47,101 nucleotides of DNA from Candidatus Doudnabacteria bacterium (GCA_019659055.1 JAIFWV010000001.1:70123-117223); one strand, 5' to 3'. Positions 26,606 through 34,767 are shown, counted from the first letter of the stretch. The notes: generated from the letters alone by a model not told the origin. A program made the numbers and translations.

Positions 26606-26711
26606 CGCTCGGCACGTTTGCAAAAGTACCGGCCATAAAATTCTGCTGAATTTTTGGCCTACGCGCTCGGACCGTCGTCCTGCGCGAGTTACTTTCTGCA
26701 AAGTGCCTCGC
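26606..26711 (+). repeat. Palindromic element (family 3), branched
   Basis: Outer arms starting CGCTCGGCACGTTTGCAAAA pair with a right arm ending CTGCAAAGTGCCTCGC (about 80% complementary). They enclose two further hairpins: GGCCATAAAATTC/GAATTTTTGGCC (26631-26659) and CGCGC-TCGGAC/GTCCTGCGCG. The whole can fold as a three-way branch. It begins 3 nt after the trxA stop. Confidence 0.7.
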
Positions 26712-26731
26712 TTTGTTTATTATTGGTTAAC

Positions 26732-26760
26732 AAAACCCCGGAAAGAATTCCGGGGTTTTT
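26732..26760. terminator. Bidirectional terminator
   Basis: A perfect 12-bp stem AAAACCCCGGAA/TTCCGGGGTTTT (26732-26743, 26748-26759) with loop AGAA. T-tracts exist on both strands, serving trxA and the convergent 87-aa gene. Confidence 0.92.
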
Positions 26761-26782
26761 CTAAACTACCGATGAGCGAAAA

Positions 26783-27046
26783 TTAGGGTTGTGTCGATCC
26801 TGAAGCACTGCCTGATGCAGAACCTGACGCCGAACCAGATGTCCCACTGCTTGAAGATGAACTCGGCAATGTGGTGTTGGTTCCGCCGGTTGAACCTCCG
26901 CGGCGGCCAAAGATATTGGTCCCAAAGAACAGTAGAGCAAATAGGACCAAGAGTACGGCAATCACCGCCCAGACGCCTGCACCACTCCCGGTATCACGCT
27001 CGACATAGTGCTCATGAGTCTCTGTGGGTGTTGTATATACAGCCAT
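26783..27046 (-). CDS. Small membrane protein with Ser/Gly-rich tail
   Basis: The 87-aa protein has a polar N-terminus, one membrane helix (about 25-45, VWAVIAVLLVLFALLFFG) and a low-complexity tail built from Ser, Gly and Ala with repeated SASG units. No family is recognised. The tail resembles a disordered surface linker. It is the last gene of a group of small membrane proteins and ends at a bidirectional terminator. Confidence 0.7.
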   Translation of the reverse strand: MAVYTTPTETHEHYVERDTGSGAGVWAVIAVLLVLFALLFFGTNIFGRRGGSTGGTNTTLPSSSSSSGTSGSASGSASGSASGSTQP

Positions 27047-27117
27047 ATGATTAATTTAGAATGCAAAGTTAAAAATTCAAAATAACTTTTCGCTTTGCAT
27101 TTTTAATTTTAAATTAC

Positions 27118-27384
27118 CTAGTATCTGCCTGAAAGCGGTGTTCTAAATCCGCGGACGATCCAAAGCAAGAGCACTGAGCCCAGAACAGCCACGATCAAGC
27201 TGACGAAGTTGAAACCAGTCACACTCGGACCTCCGAATAGAGTCATGAGCCAGCCGCCGATGAGGGCGCCGACGATGCCGACAATGATGTTGGCAGGAAT
27301 CCCCATCTCCGCATCCGTACGCATAATAATGCTTGCAAGCCAACCGGCGATACCTCCCAAAATTATCCACGCTAATACTGTCAT
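27118..27384 (-). CDS. GlsB/YeaQ/YmgE family membrane protein
   Basis: The 88-aa protein has three membrane helices and the family patterns ILGGIAGWLAS, GIPANIIVGIVGALIGGWL and a C-terminal VLGSVLLLW. It belongs to the transglycosylase-associated family, often induced by envelope or acid stress; the mechanism is unknown. A strong AAAGGGGTG ribosome binding site precedes the ATG. Confidence 0.88.
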   Translation of the reverse strand: MTVLAWIILGGIAGWLASIIMRTDAEMGIPANIIVGIVGALIGGWLMTLFGGPSVTGFNFVSLIVAVLGSVLLLWIVRGFRTPLSGRY

Positions 27385-27442
27385 TTATATCACCCCTTTC
27401 TCTTTAATTAATTATTTAAGATTCAAAAAGGAACATTGTAGT

Positions 27443-27808
27443 TTAGTTAAAGCCTGAGCCGTCGCCAAATCCTGAGTAACGGTTGTTCTTCCAAGATGAC
27501 TTAATCCGGCGCCAGTGCCATTTAAGATCGTCGGCCAGATCACGCAATTCGTTACTTGAGATGCCTTTGACTTGGGCGTACTTATTGGTCACTTCATCTA
27601 CAACTGAATCATATTTGTCTTGCGTCAGGTCGGAAATCTGGGAAGCTTTATCGTAAACTTGCTTCTTGAGATTTTGGAATTCTTCGTTCTGGCCGATTTT
27701 GTCCGAAACCTTTCTGCCAAATAACGCCCAAGCAACGGCTCCGGCGATGAAGGCGATCAATCCGGCTCCCAAAATATTGCTTCTATGCACGTAGTCTTTC
27801 TGAAACAT
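27443..27808 (-). CDS. YtxH-like membrane protein
   Basis: The 121-aa protein has one membrane helix with small residues (about 13-32, LGAGLIAFIAGAVAWALFG) followed by GRKVSDKIGQNEEFQNLKKQ and a long amphipathic helix, the layout of YtxH/gas-vesicle-associated stress proteins. A Gly/Ser-rich end follows. Grouped with GlsB-like and other small membrane genes, it probably belongs to an envelope-stress set. Confidence 0.7.
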   Translation of the reverse strand: MFQKDYVHRSNILGAGLIAFIAGAVAWALFGRKVSDKIGQNEEFQNLKKQVYDKASQISDLTQDKYDSVVDEVTNKYAQVKGISSNELRDLADDLKWHWRRIKSSWKNNRYSGFGDGSGFN

Positions 27809-27818
27809 ATTTCTCTCC

Positions 27819-28046
27819 TTAGAAAATAAATCTTAATGCTCGAAGTACAAATCTGGTAAATGCTAAATTACGCCAGGCGCGCGTCGCGCTATGCACGTGT
27901 TCCAAACTTTCATCGAGTTTGCGCACGCTTCGGTCTGCGAGTTTCTTAAGGTAAACCAAAAGAACGATCAAGCCGAGGACAAACAAACTCACGAGAATCA
28001 GAGCAATGCTAGCCGTCCAATAGAAAAATTCTCTTATTCCGTCCAT
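27819..28046 (-). CDS. Small membrane protein, 75 aa
   Basis: One long hydrophobic helix (about 10-33) followed by a charged helix KKLADRSVRKLDESLEHVHS. No family recognised, though the layout resembles small DUF948-like or phage-holin-like proteins. It lies 10 nt upstream of the YtxH-like gene, so the two are probably cotranscribed. Confidence 0.65.
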   Translation of the reverse strand: MDGIREFFYWTASIALILVSLFVLGLIVLLVYLKKLADRSVRKLDESLEHVHSATRAWRNLAFTRFVLRALRFIF

Positions 28047-28150
28047 AGAGATATTCTAGTCTTCGGGCTCAATCTCGCTACTGTTGGCATTGACTAAAGC
28101 ATTTGGGCAAGATCACAAGCAGGGTTGGAGCTTATTACATATTTGTGGAC

Positions 28151-28177
28151 AAAAGAAAAACCCCAAAATCTGGGGTT
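28151..28177 (-). terminator. Rho-independent terminator
   Basis: Stem AACCCCA/TGGGGTT (28159-28165, 28171-28177) is followed on the minus strand by TTTTCTTTTG. It ends the transcript of the RNase H-like gene. Confidence 0.85.
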
Positions 28178-28210
28178 GGAAATTGAAATTGGTATTTGCA
28201 AATTATAGGT

Positions 28211-28705
28211 TTAGGTGTGGCGATCAGCGACCGAAGACGCGCCATAGGAATCGGGCTTAGTCTTCACAGCAAATCCCGAGCCCTTGATCATACCCACGAC
28301 TTCGTTGATTAATTTTTTGGTCTCGCCGTTCGGGCCGACATCGACATGGATGGTAAGATTGTAGTCGATGATTTCTTTCGCTCTGAGGTTTTCTATCAAT
28401 TGCTCAGCCAGGCGGAGGGAATACAGAGCTTCCTGGTAGATGCGATCACGGAGCGTATGCAGGCTGGTCTCGTGGCGTTTGGACCAAAAGTATATACCGC
28501 CTTTGTTTTTGCGGTGGACCACTATTGCCGAGACAAACTCGGCCTCATGTCCCGACGGCATGGAGTCGGTACCGATGATGAGCTCATACTCAAGCCCCGG
28601 CGCCACACCCATATAACCGAGGAGTTTTTCCAAAACACCATCAAAATCAAGCTTTCCATGTGTCGGGCTTCGGAACTCGTTGAAGTTGAAATCCTTCATG
28701 ATCAT
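28211..28705 (-). CDS. RNase H-like YkuK/DUF458 protein
   Basis: From the ATG at 28703-28705 the protein has 164 aa; an ATG two codons later is equally possible, and the 22 extra residues of the longer ORF overlap the previous gene out of frame. The segment LEYELIIGTDSM followed by EFVSAIVVHRKNKGGIYF and HVDVGPNGETKKL fits DUF458, a predicted RNase H fold with Asp in GTDS and HVD as likely metal ligands. The substrate is unknown. It has its own terminator. Confidence 0.8.
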   Translation of the reverse strand: MIMKDFNFNEFRSPTHGKLDFDGVLEKLLGYMGVAPGLEYELIIGTDSMPSGHEAEFVSAIVVHRKNKGGIYFWSKRHETSLHTLRDRIYQEALYSLRLAEQLIENLRAKEIIDYNLTIHVDVGPNGETKKLINEVVGMIKGSGFAVKTKPDSYGASSVADRHT

Positions 28706-28712
28706 ACAGAGG

Positions 28713-29171
28713 TCAGACCTGCGGCTTGTATTTGCTTTGGATGTAGTAGATGCCGTAAGTACACACTGCAACGAATACTGTCATGACGATGTAAAATTCG
28801 ATCACTGTGTGGTGCTGAGAGAAATACACCCCGTATTCCAAGGCCAATTGCAAAGCCATAATGATAGTAAAGACATAATATGGTATCAGTACTACTGCGT
28901 ATCTCTGCTTGTGAGTACTAATGCTGACATTGACGATGATCGAAATCACAAGCAGTGGAATAATAAAAAACGCGTGGACTAGGATCACCCCGAGGTTATT
29001 GAAATAATCAAGCGGCGCCGGTGCCAAGAATCGGCCCATGTCGTAGAGGATTCTTTCGCCGAGCGCAATCAGTGACAACACCAGGAGTCCAATGATAAAT
29101 ACTCCCGAACCCGTGAGTTTGGTTGTGAATATGCTCCCCTGTTCATTTTCTGGGGTTTCTTTGATAAACAT
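28713..29171 (-). CDS. Four-helix membrane protein, unknown
   Basis: The 152-aa protein has four hydrophobic helices and a short polar N-terminus (MFIKETPENEQGSIFTTKLT). Its last half, with IPYYVFTIIMALQLALEYG, resembles the end of the next protein upstream (QPYYFVAGWLLLKLLFQVSQ) in spacing and composition, suggesting a tandem pair of paralogs. No family recognised. Confidence 0.65.
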   Translation of the reverse strand: MFIKETPENEQGSIFTTKLTGSGVFIIGLLVLSLIALGERILYDMGRFLAPAPLDYFNNLGVILVHAFFIIPLLVISIIVNVSISTHKQRYAVVLIPYYVFTIIMALQLALEYGVYFSQHHTVIEFYIVMTVFVAVCTYGIYYIQSKYKPQV

Positions 29172-29172
29172 T

Positions 29173-29751
29173 CTAGGCGCTCCTCATATATTTTTGGACA
29201 AAAAAGATGATTCCGGTGAGAACCAAAACAGTCATCACAAGTACGGCATAGACGCCGTAGGTCGCATTTTGATCCATGATGTACTGACTGACCTGAAATA
29301 AGAGCTTGAGCAGGAGCCAGCCGGCGACAAAGTAATAAGGCTGAGAAATAATCATGAACTTATTTTTTTGCTCGTGCTCATGGAACGAATAATGCAGTAG
29401 GAAAGCTAGAAGCAAGAACGGCAGAACAATAAACACGTTTATGATGAGTTTGCCGCTGGTGCTTAGAGACGTAGAGACCAAATCCTTGACGACGTGGTTT
29501 GAGAGTATGAGCAGGGCAAAAAACAGCACCACGGCAAGCATTACGCTCAGTGGTGAATTCCATGAATGTTTCCGGCCAGGATTAGCTGCTAAAGCGCTCG
29601 TTCCCGTGATGGCTGTGCTCGCCGAGATTAGCGCTTCGCTAGCCTGGCCTTCGGTCCAGCCGTTGAGCATGAGTGCCTGCTTAATAACCTCATCACTGAG
29701 GTTATTGGCCCGTGCATGCCGGATATAATCTAAAGATTTTTGGTCAATCAT
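29173..29751 (-). CDS. Membrane protein with N-terminal helical domain
   Basis: The 192-aa protein begins with a 40-residue helical module (YIRHARANNLSDEVIKQALM, LNGWTEGQASEAL) of the UBA/CUE-like kind often seen at the N-terminus of CPR membrane proteins, then a linker and four membrane helices. It ends 1 nt before the paralogous gene start. Function unknown; the module suggests binding to another protein. Confidence 0.7.
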   Translation of the reverse strand: MIDQKSLDYIRHARANNLSDEVIKQALMLNGWTEGQASEALISASTAITGTSALAANPGRKHSWNSPLSVMLAVVLFFALLILSNHVVKDLVSTSLSTSGKLIINVFIVLPFLLLAFLLHYSFHEHEQKNKFMIISQPYYFVAGWLLLKLLFQVSQYIMDQNATYGVYAVLVMTVLVLTGIIFFVQKYMRSA

Positions 29752-29801
29752 TGTAAATTTATTATATATTACGCCAGCAATCAGGGCAAATGATCTGGTG
29801 A

Positions 29802-30173
29802 TTATTGAACTAGCTCTTGGTATTGGCCGGGCGCTTGTTTCAATTGATCCACAGTCAGGCCAGTGCTTGAGAACATAAGATTCGTGGTCAGAAGCAGTAA
29901 TGCGATCGAGGCTACGGTAAGCCCCAGACAGACGTAAGCCGCAGTTTTGCCGTCGGATTTGCCTGAGGTAAAGAATTTTACAGCATAAAGCAACCCAAAC
30001 GGCGGCACTGCCAAGGAGACCATATATCCCCAGCGTTTTTCCTTGGAGGTAAGCATCTGGTCATTGGCCCCGCTGAGCGCGGCCATGGCTAAACTCGCGA
30101 CATCAATTTCTTTGTTGGCGCTGTGCAGATCTTTGTATTGTTTTATTTGTTTCGCAAGCTCGTCCTCATTCAT
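29802..30173 (-). CDS. Two-helix membrane protein, unknown
   Basis: The 123-aa protein has a charged N-terminal helix (ELAKQIKQYKDLHSANKEID) and two membrane helices (about 50-68 and 77-100), followed by an extracellular tail. No family recognised. It stands alone between the paralogous membrane pair and the PsbP-like gene. Confidence 0.65.
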   Translation of the reverse strand: MNEDELAKQIKQYKDLHSANKEIDVASLAMAALSGANDQMLTSKEKRWGYMVSLAVPPFGLLYAVKFFTSGKSDGKTAAYVCLGLTVASIALLLLTTNLMFSSTGLTVDQLKQAPGQYQELVQ

Positions 30174-30237
30174 GTCTCTATTATACCAAAAAAATCGCCC
30201 AGTGTCCCCTCGATTACATTAATTAGCAAGGATAAAC

Positions 30238-30804
30238 CTATTTTGTGAAAGTGATGTGCTTCAGGATTTCCTCTTGTAACGATTTTTCCATTTGGGGCGG
30301 GAATGAGAATACATAATAGCCGTTGTTCTGTACTACTACACCATCGTTAATATCGTTTCCTTGAATCACAACCCAGTAGCCACTCTTGGATCCCACTATG
30401 ATGTTCTGGCCCTTAGTGTATGAATTACCTAGCATACTAAAGAGATCACTTGCGTACTGCACGTTAAAATCATAATCATAACCATTACTCTTTCCAGCAT
30501 CGACTTTTGCTTTAGTGCTAGGACTTAATATAGATGCAACCCCAGTATTATTATCAGCAGAAGGAGTGACTATTACCCACGTGGATGGATATTCAATTGA
30601 AACCTCTTTGGCACTAAAAGTCTTAAAAGGAGCCTTATAGTCCTGGCTTGTGGGAGGAGGCGTAGGAGTGGGGACTTGAGTTGGATTTGGAGTCGGAGTG
30701 GCTTGACTTACTAAATCATTAGAAGAATTTCCATGCCAAATTAGATAAGCAACTACTGCTATAACCACTATAGCAACCACCACTAAAATTACATTTTTTC
30801 TCAT
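30238..30804 (-). CDS. Secreted/anchored protein with Pro-Thr linker
   Basis: The 188-aa protein has an N-terminal membrane anchor (about 4-22), a linker rich in Pro and Thr (TPTPNPTQVPTPTPPPT, about 36-52) and a C-terminal domain with FSAKEVSIEYPSTWVIVTPS, the YPxxW pattern seen in PsbP-like and related lipoprotein domains. It is probably held outside the membrane. The ligand is unknown. Confidence 0.7.
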   Translation of the reverse strand: MRKNVILVVVAIVVIAVVAYLIWHGNSSNDLVSQATPTPNPTQVPTPTPPPTSQDYKAPFKTFSAKEVSIEYPSTWVIVTPSADNNTGVASILSPSTKAKVDAGKSNGYDYDFNVQYASDLFSMLGNSYTKGQNIIVGSKSGYWVVIQGNDINDGVVVQNNGYYVFSFPPQMEKSLQEEILKHITFTK

Positions 30805-30838
30805 TTGATTAAGTTTAATAACGATTTAATTATAGTAG

Positions 30839-30870
30839 AAAAATAGGGAGAGCGCACTGTGCCCTCTCCC
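30839..30870 (-). terminator. Rho-independent terminator of the M23 gene
   Basis: Stem GGGAGAG/CTCTCCC (30846-30852, 30864-30870) followed on the minus strand by TATTTTTC, 22 nt after the M23 stop. Confidence 0.8.
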
Positions 30871-30891
30871 TCACCGTTTGCGTGGTCCGCG

Positions 30892-31905
30892 TCAGGGATA
30901 TACCACGACCTGCTTCCATCCCGACCAGTTGCCATTGACGTCGTAGTATCCCCACCAACGAATCAATTTGTTTGTCTTATCTACCGCAGCCTCGGCCTCG
31001 TACCAAGTCGTGACACCGTTCACAGTTTTAAAGAACCAGCTCCTGTAGTGGATGGAGTTCCCCGCAACATCGTCCCACCACCAACGCAAGTCGTTTGGGT
31101 AAGGGACAAGAGCCTTGTCGAACTTCGCGATCAAGCCCTGTTTCATGTCATAGAAAGATAAAGGCATGTCCGGATCACTGCATTTAGACGTATCGCCTGG
31201 GGGGCAGGTCGACTCGATAAATTGGATAGGATCCACCCACCCCATGCGACTGGGCCAGTTAGCTATTGCAGTCCTCCCTAAACCAGTGGTAGGACTGCCG
31301 CTACCTACCCAGATACCGAAATGAAGGTGCTCTGCACCGCCATATGTACCAACAGATCCAAGGTACTGGCCTTTGTATACCTGGGTATTAAGCTGTCCCG
31401 AGCCACAGTACATACAGGTTGACTTTTCGATATGTCCATAAACAGCCTTAAACGATCCAGCCGTGGGAGATGTCGATCTGATAACTAAAGCTATATTCAC
31501 AGTACTACCCGATACGTCCCAACCATTTAGTGAAACCTGGTCGATGTAACCGTCTGCCGCGGCGTAGACGTATGTCCCATACGGTGCCATCACGTCATAA
31601 CCATTGTGGTAGACATCAGGGCTGTAATCGTACCAGCCCGCCTGGCCCGTATGGTAATCATTTACCACAGGATCGGGGGACATGAAGTGTCCTGCGTAAC
31701 CTGTATTGCTGGGACCTTGCTGAACCTTCGTAGACGATCCACCGATACGGTGGTATCCACGATCAATCCAGTCATTCACGTCAGTTACAGGATAGTAGTA
31801 CCCTGTGTGCGTGGGGTGAGGACCTGTTTGTGTCCGCACGGGGGCACTGAAGAAGAGCCCTATTGCGGTAACGAAGAACGCTGTGAGTCTGAACGAAAAT
31901 TTCAT
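30892..31905 (-). CDS. Secreted M23 family metallopeptidase
   Basis: The 337-aa protein has a signal peptide (about 1-25, ending near SAPVRTQ) and an M23 (LytM-type) domain: H100-x3-D104 (YHNGYDVMAPYG), H158 in YGHIE and H193-L-H195 (AEHLHFGIW). Such enzymes cut peptide cross-links of peptidoglycan, or act as regulators when inactive; here all ligands are present. A C-terminal region of about 90 residues, Trp/Tyr rich, may be a binding domain. An AGGAGG site precedes the ATG; promoter and terminator make it a single-gene unit. Confidence 0.9.
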   Translation of the reverse strand: MKFSFRLTAFFVTAIGLFFSAPVRTQTGPHPTHTGYYYPVTDVNDWIDRGYHRIGGSSTKVQQGPSNTGYAGHFMSPDPVVNDYHTGQAGWYDYSPDVYHNGYDVMAPYGTYVYAAADGYIDQVSLNGWDVSGSTVNIALVIRSTSPTAGSFKAVYGHIEKSTCMYCGSGQLNTQVYKGQYLGSVGTYGGAEHLHFGIWVGSGSPTTGLGRTAIANWPSRMGWVDPIQFIESTCPPGDTSKCSDPDMPLSFYDMKQGLIAKFDKALVPYPNDLRWWWDDVAGNSIHYRSWFFKTVNGVTTWYEAEAAVDKTNKLIRWWGYYDVNGNWSGWKQVVVYP

Positions 31906-31927
31906 TACTCATCCTCCTGCAGATTGA

Positions 31928-31958
31928 GAATAAGATAGCCTGTACGGCTATTCTTATC
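31928..31958 (-). promoter_or_regulatory. 5'-end hairpin in the M23 leader
   Basis: Two 13-nt arms (31928-31940 and 31946-31958), complementary except for two single-base bulges, with a 5-nt loop. It would form at the very 5' end of the mRNA starting near 31958, a position that commonly protects against decay. Confidence 0.5.
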
Positions 31959-31964
31959 CCGTAA

Positions 31965-31993
31965 ACAATACAGCGTCGCTTATTCTGGGTCAA
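31965..31993 (-). promoter_or_regulatory. Promoter of the M23 gene
   Basis: TTGACC (31988-31993) and TATTGT (31965-31970) with a 17-bp spacer. The rest of the gap 31994-32088 shows no gene. Confidence 0.6.
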
Positions 31994-32088
31994 TGAGAAG
32001 AATGGATAATTCTGACTCGGTTGGGCGGCTCTGATTCGGTCAGTCGCTGATACTCCTTCTCCCGAATCCAGCCACCTTGTGAAATCAC

Positions 32089-32127
32089 AAAAGAAAGAAA
32101 CTGACAAAATATCAGTTCCTTTCTTTT
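32089..32127 (-). terminator. Terminator-like hairpin after the ABC permease
   Basis: A 16-bp stem with one mismatch (32089-32104, 32112-32127) and a 7-nt loop lies 19 nt after the permease stop. On the minus strand its 3' arm is itself U-rich (TTTCTTTCTTTT) but no separate T-tract follows. Confidence 0.5.
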
Positions 32128-32146
32128 GGCTCCCTCAGGTTTGCGA

Positions 32147-33415
32147 TTATTCGTATCGTAAGGCTTTGATTGGATCGAGTCTCGATGCCTTGAGCGACGG
32201 CAATGCGCCTGCCAAAAACGCCAGCAAGACTATGCCAGCCAAAGTCAGTAGGCTCGGCAAGACCGGAAACGACAAGAGGTTGAAGCCCACAAAATCTTTG
32301 AGGAAATTTTTGGCTGCGTAGTGATTGATAATCTGGCCTGTGGCTACACTCAAGGCAATGCCAATCAGGCCGCCCCAAAAACCTATGCTTGCCGCCTCGA
32401 GCGAAAAAATCGAAAAGATAGACCGAGAGTTGGCACCCAGAGCTTTCATTAATCCGATTTCGGGGGTCCGCTCGTTTACCGCCATAAGCAAAGTGTTTAC
32501 AATCCCAAAAGTTGCAGCCAGCAGAGCAATCGCTCCAAACACGTCGAGCCCAACCAAGATCCCATTGATAATTTTGCTAAACGTACCGATCTGATCCTGG
32601 ATGGTCTGGGCCGAGTAACCATTGGCCACGAGAGTCTGCTTGAGCTCCTCGACCTGCCCCGGTGGCAAATTTTTATCGAACTCGACGATAAGTCCATTGA
32701 AGCTGTCTGAGAGATTGGCAATCCCGCGCGTCTGATCTGCTTGCAGTTCCGACGCAAATATTGGCGAAGTATAAATGGTGGCGTTGCCCAGGATTGATTC
32801 TTGCTGGACACCGACTATTTGCAGTTGGCGTTCCTCGATTTTCCCCAAAGAATTTTTGTAGCCGACTGTCAGATTTTTCCCGAGCGCATCGGAAGCCGAG
32901 CTAAACCCCAGAGGTTCGACATAGCGGATTGGGATACTGACCTCGTCTGGATTTTCTAAGCCCGCCACCCGGCCTGAAGCCATATCCAAATTTAAGCCGC
33001 GGATGTATTGGTTGAGTGCGGCGATATATTTGTCTCCGCCGGCCGCGATGTATTCCAGTTGCGGGGTGTAATTTGGGGTTATAGTTTGCACATTTTTAAT
33101 GTTGCGAATATTTTCGATGTCATTGGTCCCGAGAAGCGGCAGATTGAAAGTCCCACTGCGCTTGTCCGGGTCGTATTTGGTGACTTCGCTTGAAAGTGGG
33201 TTCTGCTGGCCGGACTTACCCTGGACAATGAGCGAATTCTCGACTCCGACATTACCAAGTTCTTTGTTAACATAAGACTTCACCCCATTACCGACACCGT
33301 TGGTCAGTGAAATAGTAAAGGTCCCGATAAATACTGCGAGGATTGTCAAAAAGGTGCGAAGTTTGCTTCGAACCAAGTTGCTTTGGGAAATTTTGATCAT
33401 ATCTAAAATCTTCAT
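32147..33415 (-). CDS. MacB/FtsX-type ABC transporter permease
   Basis: From the ATG at 33413-33415, overlapping the ATPase stop as ATGA, the protein has 422 aa: one N-terminal membrane helix (KLRTFLTILAVFIGTFTISL), a periplasmic-type MacB core domain, and three C-terminal helices (FGAIALLAATFGIVNTLLMA and others). Such permeases move lipoproteins, peptides or toxins, or transmit force to wall hydrolases. The longer ORF reads out of frame into the ATPase. Confidence 0.9.
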   Translation of the reverse strand: MKILDMIKISQSNLVRSKLRTFLTILAVFIGTFTISLTNGVGNGVKSYVNKELGNVGVENSLIVQGKSGQQNPLSSEVTKYDPDKRSGTFNLPLLGTNDIENIRNIKNVQTITPNYTPQLEYIAAGGDKYIAALNQYIRGLNLDMASGRVAGLENPDEVSIPIRYVEPLGFSSASDALGKNLTVGYKNSLGKIEERQLQIVGVQQESILGNATIYTSPIFASELQADQTRGIANLSDSFNGLIVEFDKNLPPGQVEELKQTLVANGYSAQTIQDQIGTFSKIINGILVGLDVFGAIALLAATFGIVNTLLMAVNERTPEIGLMKALGANSRSIFSIFSLEAASIGFWGGLIGIALSVATGQIINHYAAKNFLKDFVGFNLLSFPVLPSLLTLAGIVLLAFLAGALPSLKASRLDPIKALRYE

Positions 33416-34095
33416 ACGGTTTCTCCCAGAATCACTCCGTCTTTGATAGTGATCATGCGGTTGCACATGAGTGCAAGTTCGTGATCGTGAGTAACGATAA
33501 TCAGCGTCATGCCTTTTTCGCGCTGAAGGCGGAACAAAAATTCTATAATCGAACGTCCGTTTTCTGAATCCAAATTGCCGGTCGGCTCGTCAGCAAAAAT
33601 AATTTGAGGATTGGTGATAAGCGCCCGGGCGATACACAGTCTTTGCTTTTGGCCGCCTGAGAGGTCGTTGGCTTTCTGCTTGGCAAACTCCGCCAACCCG
33701 ACCACGGAAAGCATGGCCAGTCCCCGCTCGTTGCGCTGCCTAGCGCCCACACCTTGAATAACCAACGGCAAAACGACGTTTTCAAGACAAGTGTTGCGGG
33801 CATTCAGGAAAAATTGCTGGAACACAAACCCAAATTTTTCATTTCGGAGTTTGTCGAGTTCCTGATGTTTGAGAGACGTCGTATCGTGGCCGTCTACAAA
33901 AAGCTTGCCCGAAGTCGGCCGGTCCAAGGTTGCCAAAATATGCAGGAGAGTGGATTTACCGCTCCCGGATTTACCGACAATCGCGACACTCTCGCCTGCT
34001 TGGATATTTATGGAGACATCCTTAAGAGCCGCGGTGGTAGCGCCGTCATTGCCGTAAATTTTGTCTAGATTCTGAGTTTCGATAATTGCGTTCAT
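33412..34095 (-). CDS. ABC transporter ATPase, LolD/MacB type
   Basis: The 227-aa ATPase has Walker A GKSGSGKST (41-49), signature LSGGQ (145-149), Walker B IIFADEP (165-171) followed by TGNLDSENG, the form typical of the MacB/LolD/FtsE group. It pairs with the permease encoded downstream. Its promoter lies at 34149-34177 and a hairpin sits in its leader. Confidence 0.95.
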   Translation of the reverse strand: MNAIIETQNLDKIYGNDGATTAALKDVSINIQAGESVAIVGKSGSGKSTLLHILATLDRPTSGKLFVDGHDTTSLKHQELDKLRNEKFGFVFQQFFLNARNTCLENVVLPLVIQGVGARQRNERGLAMLSVVGLAEFAKQKANDLSGGQKQRLCIARALITNPQIIFADEPTGNLDSENGRSIIEFLFRLQREKGMTLIIVTHDHELALMCNRMITIKDGVILGETV

Positions 34096-34103
34096 ATTGT
34101 GAT

Positions 34104-34127
34104 AAAACGGGAATTAGATCCCGTTTT
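34104..34127 (-). terminator. Terminator-like hairpin in the lolD-type leader
   Basis: Stem AAAACGGGA/TCCCGTTTT (34104-34112, 34119-34127) with a 6-nt loop; the minus-strand tail is TTTTATC. It lies between the predicted transcription start (about 34142) and the ATG (34095), so it may act as an attenuator as well as ending ydeI transcripts. Confidence 0.55.
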
Positions 34128-34148
34128 TGTTTGCGTATTCAGTATATA

Positions 34149-34177
34149 ATTGTACTCCTTTTTTGGCATTTTGTCAA
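34149..34177 (-). promoter_or_regulatory. Promoter of the ABC transporter operon
   Basis: TTGACA (34172-34177) and TACAAT (34149-34154), 17-bp spacer, one mismatch in total. It starts 9 nt before the end of the YdeI-family gene region. Confidence 0.8.
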
Positions 34178-34185
34178 CATTTAGC

Positions 34186-34764
34186 CTAGTGGAGCTTCTC
34201 TCCACGAGCAAGCATTTCAATCAGGTCATTAATACGCTTTTTTCGGGTTTCAATTTTCTTGGCAGTCGTGATGCGCCAGATGATGGCGTAGGAATTAGCC
34301 TTGCTTAAATTTTGAAAAAAGGCTTTTGCTTTTTTGTTCTTCTTCAAGGCTGTAAGGAAATCCTCCGGCGCTACCGCGCTTTTGGGGGATGCATAGGCAT
34401 TGTCCCACCGGCCGTCTTCCTTGGCGGCCGCAATTACCGCAAGTCCTGCGGGCATCATTTTCTTCTCAAGGATAAGCTTCGTGACTTTGTCGCGGTTGAT
34501 CTGCGACCACATGCTCTTGGATTTGCGCGGAGTAAACTTCTGAATGTACGATTTCTCATCGAACCGGTTGACCAGGCTGTCGATCCAGCCAAAACACAAA
34601 ACTTCGTCCAAAGCTTCCAGATAATTCATCATTTTGACGCCTGAGGCTTTCTTATAAAACCGAATCCAAATCCCCTGGGACTTAGCGTGATTGATCCTAA
34701 GCCATTTGCGGAATTCTTGCGACGTTTTAAATGCTAAAATTGGGTTTCCGTCTTTTGCTTTCAT
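34186..34764 (-). CDS. YdeI/OmpD-associated family protein
   Basis: The 192-aa protein matches the YdeI family: SQEFRKWLRINHAKSQGIWI, the LDEVLCFGWIDSL segment, FTPRKSKSMWSQINRDKVTK and a basic C-terminus. Members are small soluble proteins linked to bacteriocin or stress protection, with unclear mechanism. It is divergent from tRNA-Gln. Confidence 0.88.
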   Translation of the reverse strand: MKAKDGNPILAFKTSQEFRKWLRINHAKSQGIWIRFYKKASGVKMMNYLEALDEVLCFGWIDSLVNRFDEKSYIQKFTPRKSKSMWSQINRDKVTKLILEKKMMPAGLAVIAAAKEDGRWDNAYASPKSAVAPEDFLTALKKNKKAKAFFQNLSKANSYAIIWRITTAKKIETRKKRINDLIEMLARGEKLH

Positions 34765-34767
34765 GTA

